Source: Ruminococcus sp. | GTDB taxonomy: Bacteria > Bacillota > Clostridia > Oscillospirales > Acutalibacteraceae | Direction of reading: 5' to 3' | Length of the DNA stretch: 64,000 bases | Assembly: GCA_017473775.1 (NCBI GenBank) | Contig: JAFUJH010000013.1 | Span: 1-64,000 of the forward strand | Shown: piece by piece, positions 1-8,086 of the stretch | How positions within the stretch are numbered: the stretch's first letter is position 1 | Layout: each line of letters begins with the position of its first letter | The notes under the pieces: model-generated | The model's input: the letters and a program-made list of their open reading frames with translations, nothing else | Database searches by the model: none | What the model was told of the DNA's origin: nothing | Program-made: the position numbers and the translations under genes

Positions 1-2175
1 GTCTGCAATTGATGTTGTATCAATTGTATCTACATTAACCAGAATCTGATACTCAATCTCTGCATCCTCTGCAACGAACACTGCCTCAACCTGACAGTCG
101 CTTGTGGGATAGAACTTCAGTGTCTCGCTGTAGCTCTTTACTACACCGTCGATAGTCCAGTATGCAAACCTCTGTCCCTCGGGTGCTGTATTAGCAACAA
201 CTGTTACTGCGGCGTTTGCGTTGTACTGACCTGTACCTGAGCCGCCTGTGACAGTAACCTGTACCTTAACTATCTGTCTTGTCCAATTTGCAATAACAGT
301 CACATTGTTACCTGCCGCAATCTCAGCCTGTATCTCCTCAACTGTCATATTCCAGCCTGCAAAGTCGTAGCCTACCTGTGCAGGGTCTGCAGGTACTACG
401 ATATCATCTCCTGCAGCGTAATACTGCATATCCAGCACCTGACCAAGTCCGCCTGATGCCTTATCGTTAAGGAATACTACTGAGCTTACACCCTCAACAT
501 CCACCTTATACATAGCCTTGACAAAGTCATTGCCTGAGGTTGTAAAGCTGTAGCTGTAATCTGCAGATAGTACCTGTCCGTTAATGGGATCATACCAACC
601 CATAAACTCAAGTTCTTCAATGGTATTTGCTGTTACTGTTACATCAGCACCGATGGGAGCCTTGGAGTTATTGTAGGATGTGCCCTGAGGTCTGGCCGCT
701 CCGCCGTTCATTGAGATTGTAAAGCCTGTACCGCCTGCTACCTCTACCTTCAGTGTGCCGATGGTAGGAGCAGAGGGGGTTATCACGGCGTTCTTCTCGT
801 ATATAGCTGTAACGGTAAGGTCTGACATAACAGCAGAGAACTCTGTGTCCCAGCCTGTGAAGGTGTAGCCTGACTTCTGGGGTGCATCGGGAGCTGTAGC
901 CGCCTCACCCTCTTTTACTGTCTGAGCACTGATGAGCTTTCCGTTGCTATCTACGAATACAACATAATAGGTATTACCTGACACCTCTGTAGCGTGCCAT
1001 GTGCCTGTAGTGAAATCACTGCTGTCCTGTGTGAAGTGGTTGCTGTCAGCAGGGATTGTAAGGTTATCGGTCTGATTCCACACTGCGTCGGGCTCTGTGC
1101 TATAGGAAATAGCAAAGAAGATGTTTGTGCTGTCAGCAGGGATATCTGCACTGTATACACTGCCCACTGCTGTCAGCCACACCCATGAGCCTGTATCAGC
1201 AGAAGTTGACCATGAGTATGCACAGAAGGCACCTGAACCGCTTACTGCAGTAAGCCATGCATCGTTGGGAGTGAAGTATATCTTTTTTGTCTCAACAGGG
1301 TCTGTAACCTCGGGGTCTGTAACCTCAGGCTCTGTTGCCTCAGGCTCTGTTGCCTCAGGCTCAGTTACCTCGGGCTCTGTCTGCTGTGGTGCATCAATAT
1401 AGCTCCACTCGCCTATCTGGCACAGCTCCTCGTCCTGTGTAAACAGATTGCTGTCTGCAGGAATTGTGTAGTCGTTGGTTGACTCCCAGAGCTTCCAGCT
1501 GCCGTCTGTGTAGGTACCTTCGCCTCTGAAGAACTCAATGTTGGTATAAGCCTCTGATACCTCAGCCGCCCAGATTGCGGGGTGAACTCCGTAAGAGCCC
1601 TGTACCAGAGTCATATCGATGTAGACACCTGCGGCGTCTGTGGTTGTGTTATATGCATGAGCCACAAAGTTGTGACCCTCTGATGCCTGAATATCCATCC
1701 ACTCGGTATTGGGAGCAAAGTAAAGCACTCGTGTACCAACTTCGGTATCTGTGCCGGTATCGTAGTTGTCCCACACACCTGCTGTCTCACCTGTCAGGGT
1801 AAAGCGGTCACAGCCGTTGGGGATTGTAAGCTCACCTGTCTGATTCCTGACATTAGCCCAGTCAAAAATCGGTGCAGTTCTACTGCAGAAGGTGATATTG
1901 CTGTAGGATGCAGGGATATCAACTGACCACAAATCCGTAGCACCGTCAATACTGCTCATGGCAAGCCACTGACCTGCATTGTAGTCCTCACCCCATGTGT
2001 AAACAGCACACAGCTTTTGTGTCCACTGTCCGTTTATGGATAAGTAAATGGTTTTGGTGTCTGTTGAATCCGCAGCGGCAACTGGGCCGAAGCTTAAAAC
2101 AGACACAGAGAGAATCATCACCAACGCGAGAATCATTGATATGAGCTTTCTCGGCAATCGCTTGTTTGACCTCAT
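1..2175 (-). CDS. Large secreted multimodular surface protein, C-terminus outside window
   Basis: An open minus-strand frame of 725 codons runs off the left edge, so the C-terminus is missing. The start ATG at 2175 follows an AGGAGGG ribosome site at about 2183-2189. Residues 1-34 form a signal peptide. Three similar modules (about 41-140, 149-262, 298-385) share an early aromatic strand, W and YxW motifs and a late NQT or STND segment followed by a TIP strand; this resembles CBM26-type starch-binding modules. A TEPEV-type linker (264-296) precedes the third module. After it come InlB/Listeria-Bacteroides-like repeats (for example GYTFTGWDTEF and GYDFAGWNMTV). No catalytic domain is visible in this part. 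Probably a carbohydrate-binding surface protein; the anchor (sorting signal or dockerin) would lie in the unseen end. It is divergent from the SPTTG-protein and sortase genes. The CBM26 assignment is by pattern only. Confidence 0.8.
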   Translation of the reverse strand, partial: MRSNKRLPRKLISMILALVMILSVSVLSFGPVAAADSTDTKTIYLSINGQWTQKLCAVYTWGEDYNAGQWLAMSSIDGATDLWSVDIPASYSNITFCSRTAPIFDWANVRNQTGELTIPNGCDRFTLTGETAGVWDNYDTGTDTEVGTRVLYFAPNTEWMDIQASEGHNFVAHAYNTTTDAAGVYIDMTLVQGSYGVHPAIWAAEVSEAYTNIEFFRGEGTYTDGSWKLWESTNDYTIPADSNLFTQDEELCQIGEWSYIDAPQQTEPEVTEPEATEPEATEPEVTDPEVTDPVETKKIYFTPNDAWLTAVSGSGAFCAYSWSTSADTGSWVWLTAVGSVYSADIPADSTNIFFAISYSTEPDAVWNQTDNLTIPADSNHFTQDSSDFTTGTWHATEVSGNTYYVVFVDSNGKLISAQTVKEGEAATAPDAPQKSGYTFTGWDTEFSAVMSDLTVTAIYEKNAVITPSAPTIGTLKVEVAGGTGFTISMNGGAARPQGTSYNNSKAPIGADVTVTANTIEELEFMGWYDPINGQVLSADYSYSFTTSGNDFVKAMYKVDVEGVSSVVFLNDKASGGLGQVLDMQYYAAGDDIVVPADPAQVGYDFAGWNMTVEEIQAEIAAGNNVTVIANWTRQIVKVQVTVTGGSGTGQYNANAAVTVVANTAPEGQRFAYWTIDGVVKSYSETLKFYPTSDCQVEAVFVAEDAEIEYQILVNVDTIDTTSIAD
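1298..1380 (-). repeat. 15-bp in-frame tandem repeat (acidic Pro-Glu linker)
   Basis: Five units of 15 bp follow each other with a few substitutions and encode the linker pentapeptides VTEPE, ATEPE and VTDPE. Because the unit is a multiple of three, copy-number change would alter linker length without breaking the frame. Confidence 0.85.
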
Positions 2176-2276
2176 TCTTTTGCCCTCCTGTTGTGTATTA
2201 TTGTTGTGCAGGGAGGTAAGAACTGCAGGAATAGTCCCTGCATAGTGCATACTTCCCTTAATACATTTACTGTATA

Positions 2277-2305
2277 ATTGTACCACTATTAATTGATTTT
2301 TTCAA
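2277..2305 (-). promoter_or_regulatory. Putative sigma-A promoter of the large surface protein
   Basis: On the minus strand a TTGAAA box (2300-2305) lies 17 bp from TACAAT (2277-2282), about 100 bp ahead of the start codon at 2175. Seen by eye only. Confidence 0.55.
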
Positions 2306-2537
2306 TAAATTTTATAGAAATCGGATACTTTCCTGCATTTTTGTAAACTGTTACAAAAAACAAGAATTTTATTGTCACTTTTATCCAAGTGGAACTTTGA
2401 CGGCGTCTTCTATTGCATCAGACAAAACACAGAATAAATATATGAGCATAACGCCATAAATTTACATCAATATGACAAAAAATTGTCCCTCCCCTTATAC
2501 ACTATGAACAAATAATTTCAATCTGTAAATAAAAGTC
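2306..2537. other. AT-rich divergent intergenic region, no gene seen
   Basis: This stretch between the two divergent promoters has no convincing open frame or RNA. It is strongly AT-rich. I see nothing further to annotate. Confidence 0.5.
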
Positions 2538-2566
2538 TTTACTTTTCAAAATCACAGTGATATACT
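2538..2566 (+). promoter_or_regulatory. Putative promoter of SPTTG surface protein
   Basis: TTTACT (2538-2543) and TATACT (2561-2566) are separated by 17 bp, 60 bp ahead of the start codon at 2627. Confidence 0.5.
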
Positions 2567-2626
2567 TTAGTTATTAATAAATGGTTTGTTATATTGAACC
2601 AGAATTCCTTAAGGAGGATATACAAT

Positions 2627-3154
2627 ATGAAAAGAGTCGTTTCTATTATCGTTGCACTTCTGCTTATGTGCTGTGCTGTTGCTTCCGTATCTGCAGAAAT
2701 CAGCCCCACAGCTTCTACTGCTAAGGACCAGATTGTTATTGACGCTATTCCCGTTCCCGATGTGGCAGGTAATGCAACTCCCGACATCAACAACCCCGGT
2801 AAGGTCGAGATTAACTCCGGCGAGGTTATCACTCTGACTGCTACTCCCAAGGACGGCTACAAGTTCTCTCACTGGGAATTCGTTTTTGGCGAGTTTGATA
2901 TTATCGAGGGTAGCATCACTTCTTCCACAATCGTTATCAAGCCCACAGGCAATGAGGATGTAAGAGCATACGCTCACTTCGTAGAGGAAGGCAAGGATGT
3001 AACAGTTCCCAGCTCAGGCACAATTCCTACTCCCGATGACGGTCCTATATCTCCCACAACCGGTGAGAACACAGCAGTTTATGCAGCTTGCGCTTCTATG
3101 CTCGTTGTTGCAATCGCAGTTGTAGCTGTTATCAAGAGAAAGCAGACTGCTTAA
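2627..3154 (+). CDS. Small sortase-anchored surface protein (SPTTG sorting signal)
   Basis: The 175-residue protein starts at ATG 2627, nine bases after an AAGGAGG site (2611-2617); an earlier in-frame TTG at 2594 has no such site. It has a signal peptide (1-23), a middle segment like one divergent InlB repeat (VITLTATPKDGYKFSHWEF), and a proline/serine-rich stretch. The end is a sorting signal: SPTTG, a hydrophobic helix of about 20 residues and the basic tail IKRKQTA. The motif fits the (S/P)PxTG pattern recognised by class B sortases such as that of Clostridioides difficile. The sortase gene follows directly, so this is the likely local substrate, attached to peptidoglycan. Its own function is unknown. 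Confidence 0.85.
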   Translation: MKRVVSIIVALLLMCCAVASVSAEISPTASTAKDQIVIDAIPVPDVAGNATPDINNPGKVEINSGEVITLTATPKDGYKFSHWEFVFGEFDIIEGSITSSTIVIKPTGNEDVRAYAHFVEEGKDVTVPSSGTIPTPDDGPISPTTGENTAVYAACASMLVVAIAVVAVIKRKQTA

Positions 3155-3175
3155 TCCGTAACTTTAACTGAACCT

Positions 3176-3206
3176 AAAAGCTCCGTGTAAAAACGGAGCT
3201 TTTTCT
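3176..3206 (+). terminator. Rho-independent terminator after the SPTTG gene
   Basis: The stem AGCTCCGT/ACGGAGCT (3179-3186 and 3193-3200) with a six-base loop is followed by a T-rich run. It separates the surface protein from the sortase transcript. Confidence 0.85.
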
Positions 3207-3239
3207 TTTTACTTTTCTTACAATCAACACAATCCTCAA

Positions 3240-3268
3240 TTGACATCAGCAGTATTATTATGTATAAT
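3240..3268 (+). promoter_or_regulatory. Consensus sigma-A promoter of the sortase-LCP pair
   Basis: A perfect TTGACA (3240-3245) and TATAAT (3263-3268) are 17 bp apart, 49 bp ahead of the sortase start codon. Confidence 0.8.
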
Positions 3269-3316
3269 TTATTAGTATAATTATAAGTATATTTATCCTT
3301 TGAAGGTGACTCAGTT

Positions 3317-4099
3317 ATGCAAAGAAAAGCTTTGAACAAATACATAGCCGGCATCTGTATACTGATAATGTGTGCAGTGCTTGTGTCCTGTCTTTCGGGC
3401 TGCAGCTGTACAGGCAGTATCGACCCCACCGACTACTCACTGGTGGTAAACCCCACAGACAGTACTCAGCCTGAGGTTACACAGCAATCAACTACAGAGG
3501 CACTGCCTGAAAACCCCATCAACTTTCAGGAGCTTAAAAATCTGAACAAGGATTTGTATGCCTGGATTCGGATTCCCGGTACTGATATTGATTATCCTGT
3601 GGCACAAAGCTCCAACTCTGACGATAACTACTATCTCCACCATAACTATCTGGGTAACTACGAGTTTGCAGGCACTATCTACTCTCAGCGTCATAACACA
3701 AAGTATTTTGTAGACAGAGTGACTGTGCTGTACGGACACAATATGCTCAACGGTTCAATGTTCGCAGGCCTGCACAAGTTCTCTGACCCTGACTTTTTTG
3801 AGGAAAATCAGTACATCTATATTTACACCGAGGGTCACATCCTCACATATCAGATTTTCGCCGCTTATGATTACGACGACAGACATATTCTGAACTCCTT
3901 TGAGTTTTCAGACGACGAGGTATATGCCCAGTATCTGAAGGACTGCCTCAATCCTCATTCTGCCAATGCAATTGTCAGAGAGGGCGTTGAGCTTTCAACG
4001 GATGACCGCATCATCACACTGAGCACCTGCACAAACTACAACTCCAACCTTCGTTTCTTAGTACAGGGGGTACTGACAGATGACCAACGAACACAATGA
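3317..4099 (+). CDS. Class B sortase
   Basis: A 260-residue cysteine transpeptidase that cleaves sorting signals and joins the protein to the cell wall on the outer membrane face. An N-terminal hydrophobic segment (about 10-30) anchors it; the LSGC sequence at its end could also be read as a lipobox. The catalytic domain (about 68-255) shows the class B pattern: DLYAWIRIPGTDIDYPV, catalytic His in YGHN (141), catalytic Cys in TLSTC (238) and Arg in NSNLRF (246). ATG 3317 follows an AAGGTGA site. It overlaps the downstream LCP gene by 20 bp, so the two are probably co-translated from the promoter at 3240. The SPTTG protein just upstream is the natural candidate substrate. Confidence 0.93.
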   Translation: MQRKALNKYIAGICILIMCAVLVSCLSGCSCTGSIDPTDYSLVVNPTDSTQPEVTQQSTTEALPENPINFQELKNLNKDLYAWIRIPGTDIDYPVAQSSNSDDNYYLHHNYLGNYEFAGTIYSQRHNTKYFVDRVTVLYGHNMLNGSMFAGLHKFSDPDFFEENQYIYIYTEGHILTYQIFAAYDYDDRHILNSFEFSDDEVYAQYLKDCLNPHSANAIVREGVELSTDDRIITLSTCTNYNSNLRFLVQGVLTDDQRTQ

Positions 4100-5393
4100 T
4101 GATATGCTGACTCCTGAAGTGGAGGAAACTTCTGAGGCTGTGCTTTCTGATAATACACAGGCTGAGCTTCCCGCTGATGATGTAGACGATTATGTGTTCG
4201 CACATTACAGACACCACGGCGGAAAACATTACAGCAAAAAAAGCAGTCACGGCTATAGCGACAGTGACAATCAAGAGGTAGTCAGGAGCCACTCTGAACA
4301 GCATTTCAGACACAGAAAGAAGCTTTCTGTGAAGGACAAAAACTGGAACAACCGCTCCTGGTGGCAGAAGCTGCTCATTATCCTTGCATGGATATTCGGC
4401 GTGATTCTGGCACTTATACTTATTGCCGCCATCGCCTTTCTGGTGCTCAGGTACGCAGGCATCGTAAAGCTGACGGATTATGAAAATTTAGATATGACTG
4501 CTCCTGTGATTGAAAATGCAAATGTCTCGGTTACAGACAAAGGACACACAGTTATCTATAACGGCAAGGAATACACCTTCAACACAGATATGACCAGTAT
4601 CCTGTGTATCGGTGTTGATAAAGACGAACTGGGCATTGACGGAGGTACAGGCGGTCAGTCAGATGCACTTTATATGATTGCACTGGACACCGTCACAGGC
4701 AAGACAAGGGTTATTGCTATCCCCCGTGATATCGTCACGGATATTGGTATCTACTCCACAGAGGGCGAGTACCTGAAAACAGAGAAGCACCAGCTTTGCC
4801 TTGCTTATGCCTACGGCGACGGCAGAAAAACAAGCTGTCTCAACACCACCACAGCCGTGTCCCGTCTTTTCTATCAGCTTCCCATTAACTCCTACTTTGC
4901 TGTTAATGTAAACGCTGTCCCCGACCTTAACGATGCAGTAGGCGGAGTTACCATCGCAATGATAGATGACTCCTTCTACGATACAAACCTTGTCCGACAC
5001 TACACAGGTGAAACCATCACCCTTTACGGAGAGGATGCAATCAAGTATGTCCGTCAGCGTGAGGTAGCATTTCTCAGCTCCTCCACAGACAGACTTAACC
5101 GACAGGTAACATACCTGAAGGCATTTACTGCAAAGGCACTGGAAATGACCAAGCAGGACCTGACAACTCCTGTTACTCTGTACAACATTGTTGCAGAAAA
5201 CAGCGAGACCAACCTGACTCCATCCACCATCACCGCCTTTGCCACAAGCGTTGTCACAAACGGAATCTCAGAGCTTGACTTTGTGACTGTACCCGGTGAG
5301 CTTGTCAGCACAGGCACCTATGCTGAGTATATAGTTGACGAGGAGGCGCTCTACGAGCTTATCCTTGACACCTACTACACAACAGAAGAATAA
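4080..5393 (+). CDS. LytR-CpsA-Psr (LCP) family cell-wall polymer ligase
   Basis: A 437-residue membrane protein of the family that transfers undecaprenyl-linked glycopolymers to peptidoglycan. It has an unusually long acidic then His/Lys-rich cytoplasmic N-terminus (1-95, including HYRHHGGKHYSKKSSH), one transmembrane helix (about 96-124) and an extracellular LCP domain (about 165-435). The phosphate-binding core is recognisable: an SDALYMIALD strand near 195-203 and the IPRD arginine near 216. The gene starts inside the sortase coding end. Pairing with a sortase suggests both attach products to the wall. Large polysaccharide clusters lie later in the window, but a functional link to them is only inferred. 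Confidence 0.9.
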   Translation: MTNEHNDDMLTPEVEETSEAVLSDNTQAELPADDVDDYVFAHYRHHGGKHYSKKSSHGYSDSDNQEVVRSHSEQHFRHRKKLSVKDKNWNNRSWWQKLLIILAWIFGVILALILIAAIAFLVLRYAGIVKLTDYENLDMTAPVIENANVSVTDKGHTVIYNGKEYTFNTDMTSILCIGVDKDELGIDGGTGGQSDALYMIALDTVTGKTRVIAIPRDIVTDIGIYSTEGEYLKTEKHQLCLAYAYGDGRKTSCLNTTTAVSRLFYQLPINSYFAVNVNAVPDLNDAVGGVTIAMIDDSFYDTNLVRHYTGETITLYGEDAIKYVRQREVAFLSSSTDRLNRQVTYLKAFTAKALEMTKQDLTTPVTLYNIVAENSETNLTPSTITAFATSVVTNGISELDFVTVPGELVSTGTYAEYIVDEEALYELILDTYYTTEE

Positions 5394-5410
5394 ATCCCAC
5401 TATAAAAATC

Positions 5411-5458
5411 ACTACCCGAAGAAGATTCTTTGTTTTAATCTTCTTCGGGTAGTTTTCT
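5411..5458. terminator. Strong bidirectional terminator hairpin
   Basis: A 17-bp perfect stem (5411-5427 with 5436-5452, core CTACCCGAAGAAGATT) with a short T-rich loop lies between the converging LCP and P-type ATPase genes. T-runs flank it in both directions. Confidence 0.85.
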
Positions 5459-5490
5459 TATATATTCACATACAGAAAATTTGTTTGTAT

Positions 5491-7338
5491 TCAGCTTTTC
5501 TTTTTTCTGACAATCAGGGTACGCATTGAGTTGAGTATTGCCAGTATCATTACTCCCACATCTGCGAAGATTGCCGCCCACATTCCTGCAATGCCTACTG
5601 CACCAAGTATGAGCACCAGTGCCTTTATTGCAAGGGCAAAGATTATATTCTGTCTGACGATTGCCACTGTACGCCTTGATATCCGCACAGCCTCGGGGAG
5701 CTTTGACAGCTTATCGTCCATAAGCACCACATCTGCCGCCTCAATAGCCGCATCACTGCCCATACCGCCCATTGCAACTCCCACATCACAGCGGGACAGC
5801 ACAGGTGCGTCGTTGATACCGTCACCCACAAATGCTACAGGAGAATGCTCAGGTATAAGCTCCTCCACAGCCTCCACCTTATTCGCAGGCAAAAGCTCTG
5901 CAAACACACTGTCAAGCTGAAGTTCTCTGCCAATTTCCTCTGCAATATCCCGTCTGTCGCCTGTGAGCATTACTGTCCTCTCCACACCAAGGGCTTTGAG
6001 CTCACCGATTGCCTGTGCTGAATCGGGCTTCACCTTATCTGACAGAAGGATATATCCCAGATATTCTTCATCCCTTGCTACATACACAATTGTGCCCGTA
6101 GCCTTTCCGATATCGGGAATATTCACAACTGAAGAAATATAGCCTTTGTTGCCTGCAAGGATTCTGTGTCCCTGCACTACTGCCTCCACGCCCTTGCCTG
6201 TGTGCTCCTGCATTTGTGTTATGAGGCTTTCATCCACATCTGCTGAGTATGCCGCAACTATGGATTGTGCTATAGGATGCAGTGACCTGCTCTCTGCATA
6301 TGCCGCGGCACGGAGTAGCTCCTCCGCTGATGCATCTGCAGGATGTACCGAAGCCACCGAAAATCTGCCCTGTGTCAGGGTGCCTGTTTTATCCAGCACC
6401 ACTGTACGCACCTTTGCCAGCACCTCCATATAGCTTGCACCCTTAATAAGGATGCCTTCTCTGGAGGCTCTGCCGATTCCTCCGAAGAAGGAAAGCGGTA
6501 CAGATATGACCAGTGCACAGGGGCAGGACACAGCAAGAAACACAAGTCCCCTGTATATCCATTCACTCCAACTGCCTGCAAACAGCAAAGGCGGTATCAC
6601 AGCAAGAAGCACAGCTCCTGCTACCACGCAGGGAGTGTACACCTTAGCAAACCGTGTGATGAAAGCTTCTGTACGAGCTTTCTTGGCAGAGGCGGTCTCT
6701 ACCAGCTCAAGTACCCTCTGCACTGTACTCTGAGCAAATTCGCTTTGCACCTGCACAGTGATAACACCGCTCAGGTTAACAGTACCGCTTATAACCTTAT
6801 CCCCGGTGCTAAGCTCTGCAGGCAGACTCTCGCCTGTAAGTGCAGAGGTATCCACAGTTGTGGAGCCGAGCACGATTACTCCGTCAAGAGGTATCCGCTC
6901 ACCGGGCTTTACTACTATATTCTCTCCTACACTGACCTCATCGGGTGACACTGTGTGCTCCTCACCGCCCCGAAGCACTGTTGCCTTGTCGGGTCGGATA
7001 TCCATAAGTGCCCTGATGTTCTTTCGGCTTTTGCCTACGGCTATGCTCTCAAACAGCTCGCCAATCTGAAAGAACAGCATAACCGCCACCGCCTCAATGT
7101 GCTCGCCTACTGCAAATGCACCTGCAGTTGCTAATGTCATCAGAAACTTCTCGTCCAGAAACTGACCGCGGAATATGCCCAGCACGGCGTCTGTGACCAC
7201 ATCATATCCCACCACTGCCCATGGGAGCAGATATAAAATCAATGCCCACAGCCCCTCGGGGGATATGATAACTGCCACGGCAGTGAGCACCACAGCAATA
7301 ATTATTCTGATAAGTTTAACCGTCTGTTTCCTTGTCAT
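5491..7338 (-). CDS. Heavy-metal P1B-type ATPase (Zn/Cd/Pb export type)
   Basis: A 615-residue ATP-driven metal efflux pump of the inner membrane. Visible motifs: TGES of the actuator domain (168-171), metal-binding CPC in the membrane (SCPCALVIS, 271-279), the phosphorylation site DKTGT (316-320), the HP dipeptide of the nucleotide domain (354-355) and GDGINDAP (505-512). CPC together with the SmtB/CadC-like repressor in the same operon points to Zn/Cd/Pb rather than copper. It lacks the usual N-terminal HMA domain, which is encoded by the separate small gene immediately upstream, and is therefore shorter than CadA-type pumps. ATG 7338 follows AAGAGGTG ten bases after the HMA stop. Metal specificity is inferred. 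Confidence 0.93.
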   Translation of the reverse strand: MTRKQTVKLIRIIIAVVLTAVAVIISPEGLWALILYLLPWAVVGYDVVTDAVLGIFRGQFLDEKFLMTLATAGAFAVGEHIEAVAVMLFFQIGELFESIAVGKSRKNIRALMDIRPDKATVLRGGEEHTVSPDEVSVGENIVVKPGERIPLDGVIVLGSTTVDTSALTGESLPAELSTGDKVISGTVNLSGVITVQVQSEFAQSTVQRVLELVETASAKKARTEAFITRFAKVYTPCVVAGAVLLAVIPPLLFAGSWSEWIYRGLVFLAVSCPCALVISVPLSFFGGIGRASREGILIKGASYMEVLAKVRTVVLDKTGTLTQGRFSVASVHPADASAEELLRAAAYAESRSLHPIAQSIVAAYSADVDESLITQMQEHTGKGVEAVVQGHRILAGNKGYISSVVNIPDIGKATGTIVYVARDEEYLGYILLSDKVKPDSAQAIGELKALGVERTVMLTGDRRDIAEEIGRELQLDSVFAELLPANKVEAVEELIPEHSPVAFVGDGINDAPVLSRCDVGVAMGGMGSDAAIEAADVVLMDDKLSKLPEAVRISRRTVAIVRQNIIFALAIKALVLILGAVGIAGMWAAIFADVGVMILAILNSMRTLIVRKKKS

Positions 7339-7348
7339 AGAGCACCTC

Positions 7349-7567
7349 TTACAGAATTATCCTGCAATTACGCTCCACACGCTTGCAAACCTTCTGAGCC
7401 TGCTTCATAATCTGGGGGAGCTTATCCTCCTGCGCATCAATTGTTATCTGCTGAAGCACATAGCTTATGCTGACGCTGTGTACACCCTCCAGCTTGCTGA
7501 TAGCATCCTCCATCTTAGCGGCACAAACAGCACAATCCAGATCCTCCATTGCATATGTCTTTTTCAT
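7349..7567 (-). CDS. Stand-alone heavy-metal-associated (HMA) domain protein
   Basis: A 72-residue ferredoxin-like metal-binding domain with DCAVCAAKME near its start, giving a C12xxC15 pair like the first domain of CadA pumps. It sits between repressor and ATPase with gaps of one and ten bases, so all three are one operon; the Shine-Dalgarno lies within the end of the repressor gene. It most likely hands metal to the ATPase or buffers it in the cytoplasm. In many relatives this domain is fused to the pump N-terminus. Confidence 0.88.
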   Translation of the reverse strand: MKKTYAMEDLDCAVCAAKMEDAISKLEGVHSVSISYVLQQITIDAQEDKLPQIMKQAQKVCKRVERNCRIIL

Positions 7568-7568
7568 A

Positions 7569-7931
7569 TTAATCCTCTCCCTTCTCCATCAGATGCTCAA
7601 GTCCCATAGAAACTATGGTACGAACATGGTCATCTGCTAAGAAATAATATATAGTCTTACCCTCACGGCGATTTGCCACAAGGTTGTTATCCTTGAGCAC
7701 TTTAAGCTGATGGGATATTGCCGACGATGTCATAGAAAGATGGTCTGATATCTCGCAGACGCACATCTCACCCTCAAGCAGAACACACATTATCCTCATC
7801 CGTGTGGTATCACCGAACACCTTGAACAAATCCGCAAGGTCACACATCATATCCTCTGCTTTATCCTGTGGCAGAGTATGAAGCTCTACTGAGCAGACAG
7901 GCTCATGACTGTGATTATGATTACAGCTCAT
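7569..7931 (-). CDS. ArsR/SmtB-family metal-sensing repressor
   Basis: A 120-residue winged-helix repressor. ATG 7931 is chosen because AAAGGAG lies eight bases upstream; the longer frame to 7961 would start inside the operator. Two metal sites can be read. An alpha-5 set D100, H102, H113, E116 has the same spacing as the SmtB zinc site. A CadC-like alpha-3N set has C57 and C59 in MCVCE together with a Cys/His-rich N-terminus (C3, H5, H7, H9, C13). The recognition helix is around SMTSSAISHQLKVLK. It should bind the palindrome at 7948-7983 and release it on Zn, Cd or Pb, switching on the HMA protein and ATPase. Confidence 0.93.
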   Translation of the reverse strand: MSCNHNHSHEPVCSVELHTLPQDKAEDMMCDLADLFKVFGDTTRMRIMCVLLEGEMCVCEISDHLSMTSSAISHQLKVLKDNNLVANRREGKTIYYFLADDHVRTIVSMGLEHLMEKGED

Positions 7932-7947
7932 ATTTGAATCTCCTTTC

Positions 7948-7983
7948 ATATGAACAACCATTCATTTGAATGTCTGTTCATAT
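7948..7983. promoter_or_regulatory. Nested palindromic ArsR/SmtB operator
   Basis: A 36-bp dyad: outer arms ATATGAACA (7948-7956) and TGTTCATAT (7975-7983), inner arms CATTCA (7959-7964) and TGAATG (7967-7972), all perfectly complementary. Each half also contains a TGAA-N6-TTCA site, giving two side-by-side repressor sites. It overlaps the -10 box of the operon promoter. Confidence 0.85.
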
Positions 7984-8010
7984 ATTATTCCATAACTATC
8001 CTTTTGTCAA
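7982..8010 (-). promoter_or_regulatory. Promoter of the metal-efflux operon
   Basis: On the minus strand TTGACA (8005-8010) is followed after 17 bp by TAATAT (7982-7987). The -10 box shares two bases with the operator arm, so bound repressor would block polymerase. Confidence 0.8.
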
Positions 8011-8032
8011 CCTTTTTTATAAAATTTACAGA

Positions 8033-8065
8033 AAAAAATAAAGGCGATGGCAAAAGCCACCGCCT
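8033..8065 (-). terminator. Terminator of the AraC-family gene
   Basis: Read on the minus strand, AGGCGGTGGC and GCCATCGCCT (8042-8065) pair with one G-U around a four-base loop and are followed by a T-rich run (8033-8041). Confidence 0.8.
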
Positions 8066-8086
8066 GAAAAGTCATCTGTCAGCAGG

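Noticed and set aside
7175..7609. Plus-strand open frame opposite the ATPase and HMA genes
   Set aside because: Antisense to three clearly recognisable genes, without a ribosome site or known motifs.
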